DNA from: Anaerolineales bacterium
GTDB lineage: Bacteria; Chloroflexota; Anaerolineae; Anaerolineales; Villigracilaceae
Direction: 5' to 3'
Length of the DNA: 17,053 nt
Assembly (NCBI GenBank): GCA_015489255.1
Contig: WGAD01000006.1
Location: 1-17,053 of the forward strand
Shown: positions 1-6,160 of the stretch, in pieces
How the letters are laid out: every line of letters starts with the position of its first letter
How positions within the stretch are numbered: the first letter of the stretch is position 1
Translations under genes and position numbers: made by a program
The notes under the pieces: model-generated
Databases searched by the model: none
Told to the model about the DNA's origin: nothing
The model's input: the letters and a program-made list of their open reading frames with translations, nothing else

Positions 1-60
1 ATGTTAAAGCGTGCCCCGCCTTTCGAGGACACCACCGTTGCCCCTTTTTACAGAAAGAAC

Positions 61-77
61 TTGACACTATCTGTCAA
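61..77. promoter_or_regulatory. Perfect inverted repeat TTGACA-N5-TGTCAA (possible operator)
   Basis: The two 6-base arms (61-66 and 72-77) are exact reverse complements around CTATC. Each arm also matches the -35 consensus. On the minus strand it lies downstream of the promoter-like site at 148-177 and just upstream of a possible leftward start. It could therefore be an operator or a second -35 box, but no good -10 follows at 16-18 bases on either strand. The function is inferred from symmetry and position only. Confidence 0.3.
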
Positions 78-147
78 CCAGCCGGGTCTTTGAACGGCTT
101 GGCCTCGCATGGGAACCTTCACGCCCCGGCCATTTGAATTGTCGTTA

Positions 148-177
148 AATATAACAGATTAAGTGGATAACCGTCAG
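148..177 (-). promoter_or_regulatory. Extended -10 promoter for a leftward gene beyond the window
   Basis: Read on the minus strand, CTGACG (177-172) is followed after 18 bases by TATATT (153-148), which is preceded by TG plus one base, giving an extended -10 TGTTATATT. The expected start is near 141. It lies downstream of the terminator at 332-363, so it would begin a new leftward transcript. The matched gene is not in the window. Confidence 0.4.
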
Positions 178-331
178 AATGCAGAGAAACCGGGGACACT
201 CAAGAAATGCAGAAAGCATGGTTGTTGCATGAATGAACCGATGAGCAACACTCAAACTTTTCCCGCACAAAGTCATGAGGATCGTTGCGAGAGCGCTGTG
301 TTCCCGTTTCTACAAAATATGCGCCCAAGAA

Positions 332-363
332 ACAACGGGACGCGCCGCAGCGCGCCCCGTTGT
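332..363 (-). terminator. Rho-independent-type terminator of the SUMF1 lipoprotein gene
   Basis: A 14-bp stem (332-345 with 350-363) closes a 4-base loop. On the minus strand the only irregular pair is a G-U wobble, whereas the plus strand would have an A-C mismatch, so the hairpin is built for leftward RNA. The loop reads C(UGCG)G, a UNCG-type tetraloop. The tract after the stem is short (TTCTT). It starts 19 bases after the lipoprotein stop codon. Confidence 0.75.
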
Positions 364-382
364 CCTTTCTGATGTTTGGATG

Positions 383-2902
383 TTACTCGCTGCAGGTGCT
401 GGTCTGCTTGTCCCAGTTGCAGCCGTTGGCGGTGCAGTCGCTGGGGTTGGTGTAGGATGAGCAGGCTGGTGCAGGTGGCGGCTCCGGCGTGACGCAACGG
501 ACCGGCGCGCGGCTGGCGTAATCATCAAAGGTCGTGCAGGTAGATTCCGCATCATCGCCCGGCGGTCTCAGGCAGAATTGCAGAGGATCCGGTCCTGGCA
601 GCGGGAAGGAACAGTACACGCGTCCCTCGGGCAGCGGTTCACAGCCAAACCCGCCAGTGTTCATGTTGTAGCGGTAGCCGGTGAAATCTTCTATGTTGGT
701 ATGGACGATGATGTAAGCGCGTTCTTCGTTATGGCAGCCCACATCTTCCAACCACCAGCCAAAATGGACGGATTCCGGCGCGCCGCAATCCGGGATGGTG
801 ACCGTATTATTGAGGCAGGCGCCATCTGTGAAGCAGACATCGGTGCTCCAATCCAGTCCGGGGGCGTTGGGCAGTCCGGTGCAGAAGAAACCGAAGGGCG
901 CGGCGCTGCAATCCAGTTCGGTATCGCCCATACGTACCGACTGTAGCGCGGACGAGACCCCGATGGGAGTATGTACTTCCAGGTAGGCGGCGGTTTCCAT
1001 GCATCCCGCGACCAGTTCAACCAGCGGCGTCGGCGTCTCCGAGCAAGCCAAAACATCTATGACTTGCGTTTCACACATGCCATTGGTAAAGCAAACAGCC
1101 AAAGGCTGGGTGCTGCCCGGTTCGCCTTCCAGGGTGCAGATTTGCACGCCCGGCGCCATGCCGATGCAATCCAAGTCGTCTTCGGCGCTCGAAACGCGAG
1201 TTACGCTGGTGCCAAACGTATGTATTTCTACGACAGGCAAACCTTCCATGCAGGACGAGAACACCTCATTTCTCCAGTCTGCGTCTGGGCAGTCCTCAGG
1301 CAGCGGCGCCCACGGTGCCCAGGTGTATGTCTGCCCGTCGCCGTCTCCGGTGCCGTGCAGGGTGAATTCATAGTGGTCTCCGCTGGGGATATTCGGCACG
1401 GTGCAACTCATGTGGTTCAGGTCAACGCGGGTGCAGCCGGCGGTGACATCATGCTCACTGAACAGGACGCTGTCCCATGTGATGGCGGGTTCGAAGGTGA
1501 AGGATGCGGTAATTGTGCCGTCCTCGCTTGGGCAGGAGGTGGAGACGCTGAACCGTTCCGGCGGGATGGCGCCGCTGCATTCTTCGGGCGTCGGGTGTTC
1601 AACAGAGATCCTGCGCCCTCCGGTAAAATCAAGCCGTTCGTTTTCGTAACCAACATAGACATCCAGCGGGTTGGGATCTTCCGGGTACCCTTCGGGCGCT
1701 GGCCCGTTGCAAATCAAGGCAAAATCGCCGCTTGGGAAGCGTTCCTGTCGACAACGATAGCCTTCACGCCCTTCCACTTCGATGAGTTCATCGCCCACAA
1801 AGGGGGCGTCTTCTCCCTGGAACAGGATGCCAATGTAGATTTGGCCTTCTGGAGTGACACAAGAGGCGCCAATCCCGCGTATCGATAAGGTCGGCTCTGC
1901 AACCGGATCCTCGGCGCGCGGTTCGCCGCCTTCGGCGCGTGGCGAGGGGACAAATTCCACGCCCGGACCGGGGTCCACATAAGGCGCTGGCAAATCGTTT
2001 GGCTCACCGGCAACGCAGCGAAAGCCGACGTCCTCATAAGCGACATAAGGATTGATACCCAGGCGCGCCGCGGCGCGCAGGTTGTCCAGCCCGGAGAACA
2101 AGCCGCCGCCGCGGACGGCTTTGAGCGGACGGTCTTTGTCCTGGTAGACATAGGGGCCAAGGGGGTTTGTCTTCGCGGAAAAGGTATAGTAGTTCGGCGC
2201 ATACCAGTCCTGCACCCACTCCCAGACGTTGCCGGACATGTCCCACAAATCGTAGGGGCTGTTGCCCGCGGCCAGTGAGCCAACGACGAGCGTATCGGGC
2301 GGGGACTGGCAGCCGGCAAAGTTGGCGCGTTCGCAAGTGGGGTCTTCACTGCCCCAGGGATAGCGGAAATTGTCCACACTGCGGGCGGCGAGTTCCCACT
2401 CGGCTTCGCTGGGCAGCCGTCCGCCGGCCCAGCGGCAGTATTCGCTTGCCATGCGCCACGTCACCCCGACGACGGGATGGTCGGCATAGGACGGGTCATC
2501 GTAATGCGAAATAGGTCCGCTTTCCGCAGGTTGGACGGGACTGCATCCGCCCGCGGCGACGCATTCCGCGTACATGGCGTTGGTCACTTCATTGCGGTAG
2601 ATGTAGAAGCCGGTGAGCGTAACCGCGTGCTGGGGCATTTCGTCTGTGTCAGCGGCGGCATCGTCCGCTGGACTGCCCATCAGGAAAGTGCCGCCCGGCA
2701 CGAAGGCGGTCGGTGCGCCATCGGTGTTGGAGGGCGCGGAGGGCGGCGTAATCGGCGTGCGGTCGGTCACTGCGGCTGCATCTCCCCCGGAGGGAGTGGG
2801 CGCTTCATCTTCAGCAGATGGTTGGGGCAAATTGCAGGCCGCAAGCAGCAGAGCCAGCGTCCAAAAGAGGAACAAACGGAAAAAAAGGGTATTTCGCTTC
2901 AT
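383..2902 (-). CDS. Lipoprotein with SUMF1/FGE-like domain, Cys-rich repeats and a C-terminal PSI-like module
   Basis: This is a predicted secreted lipoprotein of 839 residues. A signal peptide ends in LLLAAC with the lipidated Cys at 23, then comes a Ala/Pro/Ser/Thr-rich linker. Residues about 66-297 form an FGE-sulfatase (SUMF1) fold: VPGGTFLMGS (68-77), GRLPSEAEWE (161-170), DMSGNVWEW (221-229) and GFRC (293-296). The copper-binding Cys pair of true formylglycine-generating enzymes is absent; the matching stretch (265-280) reads RGGGLFSG-LDNLRAAAR. A sulfatase-activating role is therefore unlikely. Residues about 342-803 appear to hold five diverged units of roughly 75-100 residues with shared Cys spacing. 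Residues 814-837 carry a small Cys-rich motif (CSSYTNPSDC...GCNW...C) resembling PSI-type modules. The start ATG has GGAGGAG seven bases upstream. The gene is monocistronic between two terminators. The substrate or partner is unknown; surface binding or envelope assembly is inference. Confidence 0.85.
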   Translation of the reverse strand: MKRNTLFFRLFLFWTLALLLAACNLPQPSAEDEAPTPSGGDAAAVTDRTPITPPSAPSNTDGAPTAFVPGGTFLMGSPADDAAADTDEMPQHAVTLTGFYIYRNEVTNAMYAECVAAGGCSPVQPAESGPISHYDDPSYADHPVVGVTWRMASEYCRWAGGRLPSEAEWELAARSVDNFRYPWGSEDPTCERANFAGCQSPPDTLVVGSLAAGNSPYDLWDMSGNVWEWVQDWYAPNYYTFSAKTNPLGPYVYQDKDRPLKAVRGGGLFSGLDNLRAAARLGINPYVAYEDVGFRCVAGEPNDLPAPYVDPGPGVEFVPSPRAEGGEPRAEDPVAEPTLSIRGIGASCVTPEGQIYIGILFQGEDAPFVGDELIEVEGREGYRCRQERFPSGDFALICNGPAPEGYPEDPNPLDVYVGYENERLDFTGGRRISVEHPTPEECSGAIPPERFSVSTSCPSEDGTITASFTFEPAITWDSVLFSEHDVTAGCTRVDLNHMSCTVPNIPSGDHYEFTLHGTGDGDGQTYTWAPWAPLPEDCPDADWRNEVFSSCMEGLPVVEIHTFGTSVTRVSSAEDDLDCIGMAPGVQICTLEGEPGSTQPLAVCFTNGMCETQVIDVLACSETPTPLVELVAGCMETAAYLEVHTPIGVSSALQSVRMGDTELDCSAAPFGFFCTGLPNAPGLDWSTDVCFTDGACLNNTVTIPDCGAPESVHFGWWLEDVGCHNEERAYIIVHTNIEDFTGYRYNMNTGGFGCEPLPEGRVYCSFPLPGPDPLQFCLRPPGDDAESTCTTFDDYASRAPVRCVTPEPPPAPACSSYTNPSDCTANGCNWDKQTSTCSE

Positions 2903-3011
2903 GAGACACTCCTCCAGAAAATAACCGGCGCCGTCATTTCCCCAGGCTACAGATGGACGAGGAGGCAGGCCGCAACCAAGGTCTGTGAAATGGAGGAGCG
3001 TATGCCAACCA

Positions 3012-3050
3012 GAAACGGCAGTTCCACGCTGGAAACGCTTTGCCGGTTTC
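3012..3050. repeat. Nested hairpin upstream of the lipoprotein gene
   Basis: The outer arms GAAACGGCA (3012-3020) and TGCCGGTTTC (3041-3050) pair with one bulged base. Inside them GTTCCA (3021-3026) faces TGGAAAC (3030-3036), also with one extra base. It could be a 5'-leader structure of the downstream lipoprotein transcript or a decayed repeat. No known RNA family is recognised. Confidence 0.3.
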
Positions 3051-3094
3051 CACTACTTAACTCGAGTTGCGGATGAGCAACAGGGATCCGTTTA

Positions 3095-3182
3095 GTCATT
3101 GCGAGCGACTGCAAGGAGCGAAGCAATCCCCTGTATGACGATGTGGGAGATGGCTTCGGGCGCGATGCGCCCTCGTCATGAC
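3095..3182. repeat. Dispersed palindromic repeat (MITE/REP-like, GTCATTGCGAG... type)
   Basis: The element starts with GTCATTGCGAGCGA and ends with TCGTCATGAC. Its outer 37 bases on each side align without gaps as an inverted repeat, with about 22 of 37 matching; the conserved blocks are GTCAT, CGAG, CGAAGC and ATC. A 14-base centre separates the arms, and the right arm contains its own hairpin GGGCGC-GAT-GCGCCC (3158-3172). From memory, short palindromes beginning GTCATTGCGAG and containing GAAGCAATC recur between genes in many bacterial genomes. No transposase and no clear target duplication is seen. Only one copy is in the window. Confidence 0.65.
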
Positions 3183-3296
3183 ACCCATCCTCCTTATCCG
3201 CAATTCAGGTTACTTACAGCATACAAAGTTTTGCTAAGCGATCAATACCCCTTCCGGGTGATAAAAAGCACAAACGGCCTTTCCCCCTTCAAAGCG

Positions 3297-3326
3297 CCGG
3301 GCGCCGTTCCGCAGAACGACGCCCGG
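3297..3326 (-). terminator. Terminator hairpin after the dehydrogenase gene
   Basis: A 13-bp stem (3297-3309 with 3314-3326) encloses a 4-base loop that reads C(UGCG)G on the minus strand. The single irregular pair is a G-U wobble in leftward RNA and a C-A mismatch in rightward RNA, which supports leftward use. It begins 24 bases after the stop. There is no T run directly after it on the minus strand. A T6 run (3336-3341) follows on the plus strand, so it may be a stabiliser of the 3' end or act in both directions. Confidence 0.6.
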
Positions 3327-3350
3327 TTTGCCTGTGTTTTTTCGTGGGTC

Positions 3351-4637
3351 TTACACCCAACCGCGTAGCTCCATGGCCTTGACCACGCGGCCAATGGCGA
3401 CCATGTAGGCCGCATCGCGCATGTACACGTCCTCTTTTTCGCTCATCGCCAGCACCGCGTTGAACGCCGAGGTCATTTTATCGTCCAGCTTGGCGAGCAC
3501 TTCGTCTTTGCTCCAGTAGAAGTTCATATCGTTCTGGACGCTTTCGAAGTAGGAGACCGTCACGCCGCCGGCATTGCAGAGGAAATCGGGGATATCGAAG
3601 ATACCGCGCGCCTTGAGGACTTCGTCGGCCTCCGGAGTGGTGGGGCCGTTGGCGCCCTCGGCGACGATCTTCACCCGTTCGCTGATCTTTTGCACGCTGT
3701 CGGCGTTGATCTGGCCCTCCAGCGCAGCCGGAATGAGCACGTCCACATCCTTGCCGATCCAGGCGTCGCCGTCTTCGATTTCGTACCCGGCGGCGCGGGC
3801 TTTGTCTTTATCGATGGCGCCGTATTGATCGGTGATGGACTGCAAGAAGCGCGGGTCGATGCCATCCTTTTTGCTGACGGTATAGGCCGCTTTATCGAAG
3901 CGATCCCAGTAAGAGACGCAGGCCACTTTGCCGCCGAGGAGCTCAGTAAAACCGATGGCCGCATATTGCGCCACGTTGCCAAAGCCCTGAATGGCCGCCC
4001 AGGATTGCGCCGGGTCCATCTTCAGGTGCTTCATGGCCTCGCGGATCGTGTAGATCACGCCGTAGCCGGTGGCCTCCGTGCGGCCTTCAGAGCCGCCGCC
4101 GCCCAGCGGTTTGCCGGTGAAGACGCCGGGCGTATATTCGCCGGATAATTTGGAATACTCATCCATCATCCAGCCCATCATCTGGGGGGTAGTGCCCACG
4201 TCGGGGGCAGGCACATCCTGGCGCGGGCCAATGTTGCGCCACATGTTCTGCACCCAGCCGCGACAGAGCCTTTCTTTTTCGCTGGTAGAAAGGTTGGCCG
4301 GGTCAACGATGATGCCGCCCTTGCCGCCGCCCAGTGGGATATCGGCCACGGCGCATTTCCAGGTCATCCACATCGCCAGGGCGCGGACCGTATCAAAGGT
4401 TTCGTTGGGGTGGAAACGAATGCCGCCCTTGTTCGGCCCGCGGGCATCGTTGTGCTGCACCCGAAAACCCTGGAAGACCTGCAATGTACCGTCATCCATG
4501 CGAACGGGAATGCGGAAGGCATACTCCCGCATCGGCCAGCGCAAGACCTCGGCAACCTGCGGGTCGAGGTGCAGCAATTCTGCCACGTGGTCGAACTGCT
4601 GCTGCGCCATTTCAAAAGCGTTGATCTGTTCAGACAT
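3351..4637 (-). CDS. Glu/Leu/Phe/Val-type amino acid dehydrogenase (likely glutamate dehydrogenase)
   Basis: The 428-residue product has the usual length of the hexameric glutamate dehydrogenase family, which reversibly converts glutamate to 2-oxoglutarate and ammonia with NAD(P). The N-terminal substrate domain has NKGGIRFHP (69-77), TWK (K94) and PLGGGKGG with the catalytic Lys at 106. An APDVGT stretch (144-149) supplies the conserved acidic residue. The Rossmann domain opens with GFGNVAQ (218-224), and IVAEGANGPTTPEAD and CNAGGVTVSYFE are typical of the family. These motifs fit glutamate better than leucine or phenylalanine dehydrogenase. Cofactor preference is unclear because the end of the second Rossmann strand (VSYWDRF) is not decisive. 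The start ATG has a strong AGGAGAAGG site. The gene appears to stand alone, with a terminator-like hairpin both in front (4681-4713) and behind. Confidence 0.93.
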   Translation of the reverse strand: MSEQINAFEMAQQQFDHVAELLHLDPQVAEVLRWPMREYAFRIPVRMDDGTLQVFQGFRVQHNDARGPNKGGIRFHPNETFDTVRALAMWMTWKCAVADIPLGGGKGGIIVDPANLSTSEKERLCRGWVQNMWRNIGPRQDVPAPDVGTTPQMMGWMMDEYSKLSGEYTPGVFTGKPLGGGGSEGRTEATGYGVIYTIREAMKHLKMDPAQSWAAIQGFGNVAQYAAIGFTELLGGKVACVSYWDRFDKAAYTVSKKDGIDPRFLQSITDQYGAIDKDKARAAGYEIEDGDAWIGKDVDVLIPAALEGQINADSVQKISERVKIVAEGANGPTTPEADEVLKARGIFDIPDFLCNAGGVTVSYFESVQNDMNFYWSKDEVLAKLDDKMTSAFNAVLAMSEKEDVYMRDAAYMVAIGRVVKAMELRGWV

Positions 4638-4680
4638 GTCCTTCTCCTGATAGGCGTGGGTCGTACGCTTGCAAAAAGAT

Positions 4681-4713
4681 ATAAGCGGGCCTCCGGACAG
4701 GAAGCCCGCTTAT
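4681..4713 (-). terminator. Terminator of the crotonase unit, or attenuator in the dehydrogenase leader
   Basis: A 14-bp stem (4681-4694 with 4700-4713) closes a 5-base loop. It is followed on the minus strand by ATCTTTTTG, the best U-tract in the window. One pair is a G-U wobble only in leftward RNA. It lies 123 bases after the crotonase stop and 43 bases before the dehydrogenase start codon. It could end the crotonase transcript or control the dehydrogenase one; the two uses are not exclusive. Confidence 0.8.
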
Positions 4714-4779
4714 GCACAAAGGGGAATATCAATCGGCTGGTACATGGTTGCCATCAGCACCTGGTGACGAGTTTCCTTA

Positions 4780-4808
4780 AGCCTACAGTGAAAGGGATCT
4801 TTCGTCAA
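4780..4808 (-). promoter_or_regulatory. Weak promoter candidate for the dehydrogenase gene
   Basis: On the minus strand TTGACG (4808-4803) is followed after 17 bases by TAGGCT (4785-4780). The -35 is good and the -10 is poor. A start near 4773 would give a leader of about 136 bases containing the 4681-4713 hairpin. The leader also holds a 14-codon frame (4754-4710, MATMYQPIDIPLCA) with an AGG five bases before its ATG and its stop codon inside the hairpin stem. Confidence 0.3.
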
Positions 4809-4836
4809 GGTGATGCTCATCATACTGCGGCCTGAT

Positions 4837-5616
4837 TTATTGCCCATCCCGCAAGAAATTCGGCGCCCGCTTCTCCAGAAAAGCCTGCACGCCTTCGCGG
4901 TGTTCAGGGTGGGGGCGAGCGATCTCCTGGAGGTGCCCTTCATAATCCAGGGCTGCGGCCAGGCCCGGCAATACGGCATGGTTGAAGGCGCGTTTGGTCA
5001 ATCCGTAGGCGTGCAAGGGGCCGTGCGCCAGCTGGCGGGCCAGGGCTTCCGTCTCGGCGGCAAAGCGTTCCGGCGGGAAGATGCGGTTGATCAGCCCCCA
5101 GCCCAGTGCCTCTTCCGCAGAAAGCGGGCGGTTGGTAAAGGTGAGTTCCGTCGCCCGCCCCAGCCCGATGAGCGCCGGCAACAGGAGGGAGACGCCGGAA
5201 TCCGGCGCCAGTCCAATCCCATTGAAGCCGATGGTCAGCTGCGCCTGCGGAACAGCGACCCGCAGGTCGCAGGCCAGGGCAATGCCCAGCCCAGCGCCGG
5301 CAACCGGTCCATTGAGGGCGGCGATAACCGGCTTGGGCAAGGCGCGCAATTGCAAAATCAGCGGGTTATAGGTCTCTTGCAGGTGACGGCGGTAGGAAAT
5401 GGCCGCTTCGACGCCGGCCCGCATTTCGCGCAGGTCTTGTCCGGCGCTGAAGACCTTGCCGTTACCAGTCAACACCACTGCGCGAACGGCCTTGTCGGCG
5501 GCGGCCCGGCGCAAGGCCTTCTGCAACGCGCGCGTCAAGGTGGCGTTGAAGGCGTTGACCGGTGGATGGTCTAGCGTCAAAGTGAGGACGTGGTCTTCCA
5601 GCCGGGTTTGAAGCAT
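4837..5616 (-). CDS. Enoyl-CoA hydratase/isomerase family protein (PaaG-like)
   Basis: A 259-residue crotonase-fold enzyme acting on a CoA thioester in the cytoplasm. The oxyanion-hole segments are SAGQD (57-61) and GPVAGAG (103-109). The two Glu residues of classical enoyl-CoA hydratase (rat Glu144 and Glu164) are not present; they fall at Gly and Asn in this alignment by eye. Instead there is GLAPDSG with Asp139, the arrangement seen in PaaG-type isomerases of phenylacetate degradation. It is thus more likely an isomerase or related enzyme than a plain hydratase; the substrate is not known and no other paa or beta-oxidation gene is nearby. The ATG at 5616 is chosen because homologues begin close to the first strand and GAAGG precedes it by 7 bases. 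An upstream ATG at 5673 would overlap the preceding gene by 17 bases. It follows the 121-residue protein by 40 bases, probably in one transcript. Confidence 0.88.
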   Translation of the reverse strand: MLQTRLEDHVLTLTLDHPPVNAFNATLTRALQKALRRAAADKAVRAVVLTGNGKVFSAGQDLREMRAGVEAAISYRRHLQETYNPLILQLRALPKPVIAALNGPVAGAGLGIALACDLRVAVPQAQLTIGFNGIGLAPDSGVSLLLPALIGLGRATELTFTNRPLSAEEALGWGLINRIFPPERFAAETEALARQLAHGPLHAYGLTKRAFNHAVLPGLAAALDYEGHLQEIARPHPEHREGVQAFLEKRAPNFLRDGQ

Positions 5617-5656
5617 GGCTTTGCCTTCAACGCGAGCGGAAGGCGCTTGGTGCGGG

Positions 5657-6022
5657 TCAGAAGTCGGCGTCATCGTCGAAGTCTTCTTCGTCGAAGTTGT
5701 CCAGTTCCATTTCGAATTTGTCCGGGTTGAGGTCCAGCCAGAGGGTGAGCACATCGCCCTCTGCCACCTGTTCGCTGCGGGCGGCGATAATGGGCGCGTA
5801 GGTGTCCATCCCCAGTTCGTTGCGGTAATGCAGCGAAATCGGCTCGCCGCGCCGCCAAGCGCGATAACACCGTTCTACCAGCGCGTTGCCGTTGTGTGCG
5901 CGCAGCTGGGTGATCACCACGTTGTGTGGCTGGGCGGTTTCCGTCAGGCTATAGGCCCACGGGTCCCGCGCCGGCTCAAAGACGGGCGTCGGCCCTTCTA
6001 TGATGGTGATTTCGTTGTCCAT
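5657..6022 (-). CDS. Small acidic protein of unknown function
   Basis: A 121-residue soluble protein with no signal peptide or membrane segment. I do not recognise the family. The core (about 15-100) looks like a compact alpha/beta domain, and the last 20 residues are an acidic tail (ELDNFDEEDFDDDADF). Such tails occur in proteins that bind basic partners or metals, but nothing here decides the point. The start ATG has AAGGAT nine bases upstream, and a promoter-like site lies about 75 bases before it, so the gene heads its own unit. The crotonase gene follows by 40 bases. Function cannot be assigned from that neighbour. Confidence 0.8.
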   Translation of the reverse strand: MDNEITIIEGPTPVFEPARDPWAYSLTETAQPHNVVITQLRAHNGNALVERCYRAWRRGEPISLHYRNELGMDTYAPIIAARSEQVAEGDVLTLWLDLNPDKFEMELDNFDEEDFDDDADF

Positions 6023-6053
6023 GGCACATTATCCTTGTGTCGCAGGTTTCGCT

Positions 6054-6087
6054 GCTTCTCCGGCGAGAAGCCGTGCCGGTTTTCCGG
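6054..6087 (-). promoter_or_regulatory. Two small hairpins in the leader of the acidic-protein gene
   Basis: On the minus strand the leader opens with CCGG-AAAA-CCGG (6087-6076), followed by GCTTCTC-GCCG-GAGAAGC (6071-6054). CCGGC from the first could instead pair with GCCGG from the second, so two exclusive folds are possible. No known riboswitch class is recognised. Regulation is inference. Confidence 0.3.
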
Positions 6088-6095
6088 TCGGGCGT

Positions 6096-6123
6096 ATGAT
6101 AACACAGAACGGGGGATTTACAA
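6096..6123 (-). promoter_or_regulatory. Promoter of the acidic protein-crotonase unit
   Basis: On the minus strand TTGTAA (6123-6118) is followed after 16 bases by TATCAT (6101-6096), within TGTGTTATCAT. The same TGTGTTA-N2-AT string occurs in front of maf (TGTGTTAAAAT), which supports use of this element by the local RNA polymerase. The predicted start is near 6089. Confidence 0.55.
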
Positions 6124-6160
6124 ATTGCCGGAGAGCGAGCGTCCCCGCCGAGGGTGCGTT

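Larger units (their letters stand above)
1..331. other. Non-coding left edge, downstream of the lipoprotein gene
   Basis: I find no convincing gene here. The stretch holds an AT-rich patch (about 136-166) with a minus-strand promoter-like site, and a perfect inverted repeat at 61-77; both are listed separately. On the minus strand a GTG at 35, preceded by an AAAAAGGGG purine run, opens a frame that stays open to the window edge (V-V-S-S-K-G-G-A-R-F-N). It could be the first codons of a leftward gene, but eleven codons cannot establish that. The short plus-strand frames in this region lack a recognisable ribosome site or family resemblance. Confidence 0.5.
2903..3350. other. Intergenic region with a repeat and structured sequence
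   Basis: This 448-base gap lies between the dehydrogenase stop and the lipoprotein start, both on the minus strand. It contains the dehydrogenase terminator (3297-3326), an 88-base palindromic repeat (3095-3182), a 10-base palindrome AACTCGAGTT (3059-3068) and a nested hairpin (3012-3050). I see no gene and no clear -35/-10 pair for the lipoprotein gene; TTGGTT near 2980 on the minus strand has only a poor -10. A plus-strand frame at 3099-3368 mainly translates the repeat. Confidence 0.6.

Noticed and set aside
971..1888. 305-codon plus-strand frame opposite the lipoprotein gene
   Set aside because: Its sequence is a complement of the Cys-rich repeat region and no family is recognised. The minus-strand gene has a clear signal peptide, ribosome site and terminator.
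383..2902. True formylglycine-generating enzyme (sulfatase activator)
   Set aside because: The catalytic copper-binding Cys pair is missing and no sulfatase gene is nearby.
4837..5754. Longer crotonase start at 5754 (46 extra residues)
   Set aside because: The extra part is a shadow of the acidic protein gene. The ATG at 5616 has a ribosome site and matches the family N-terminus.
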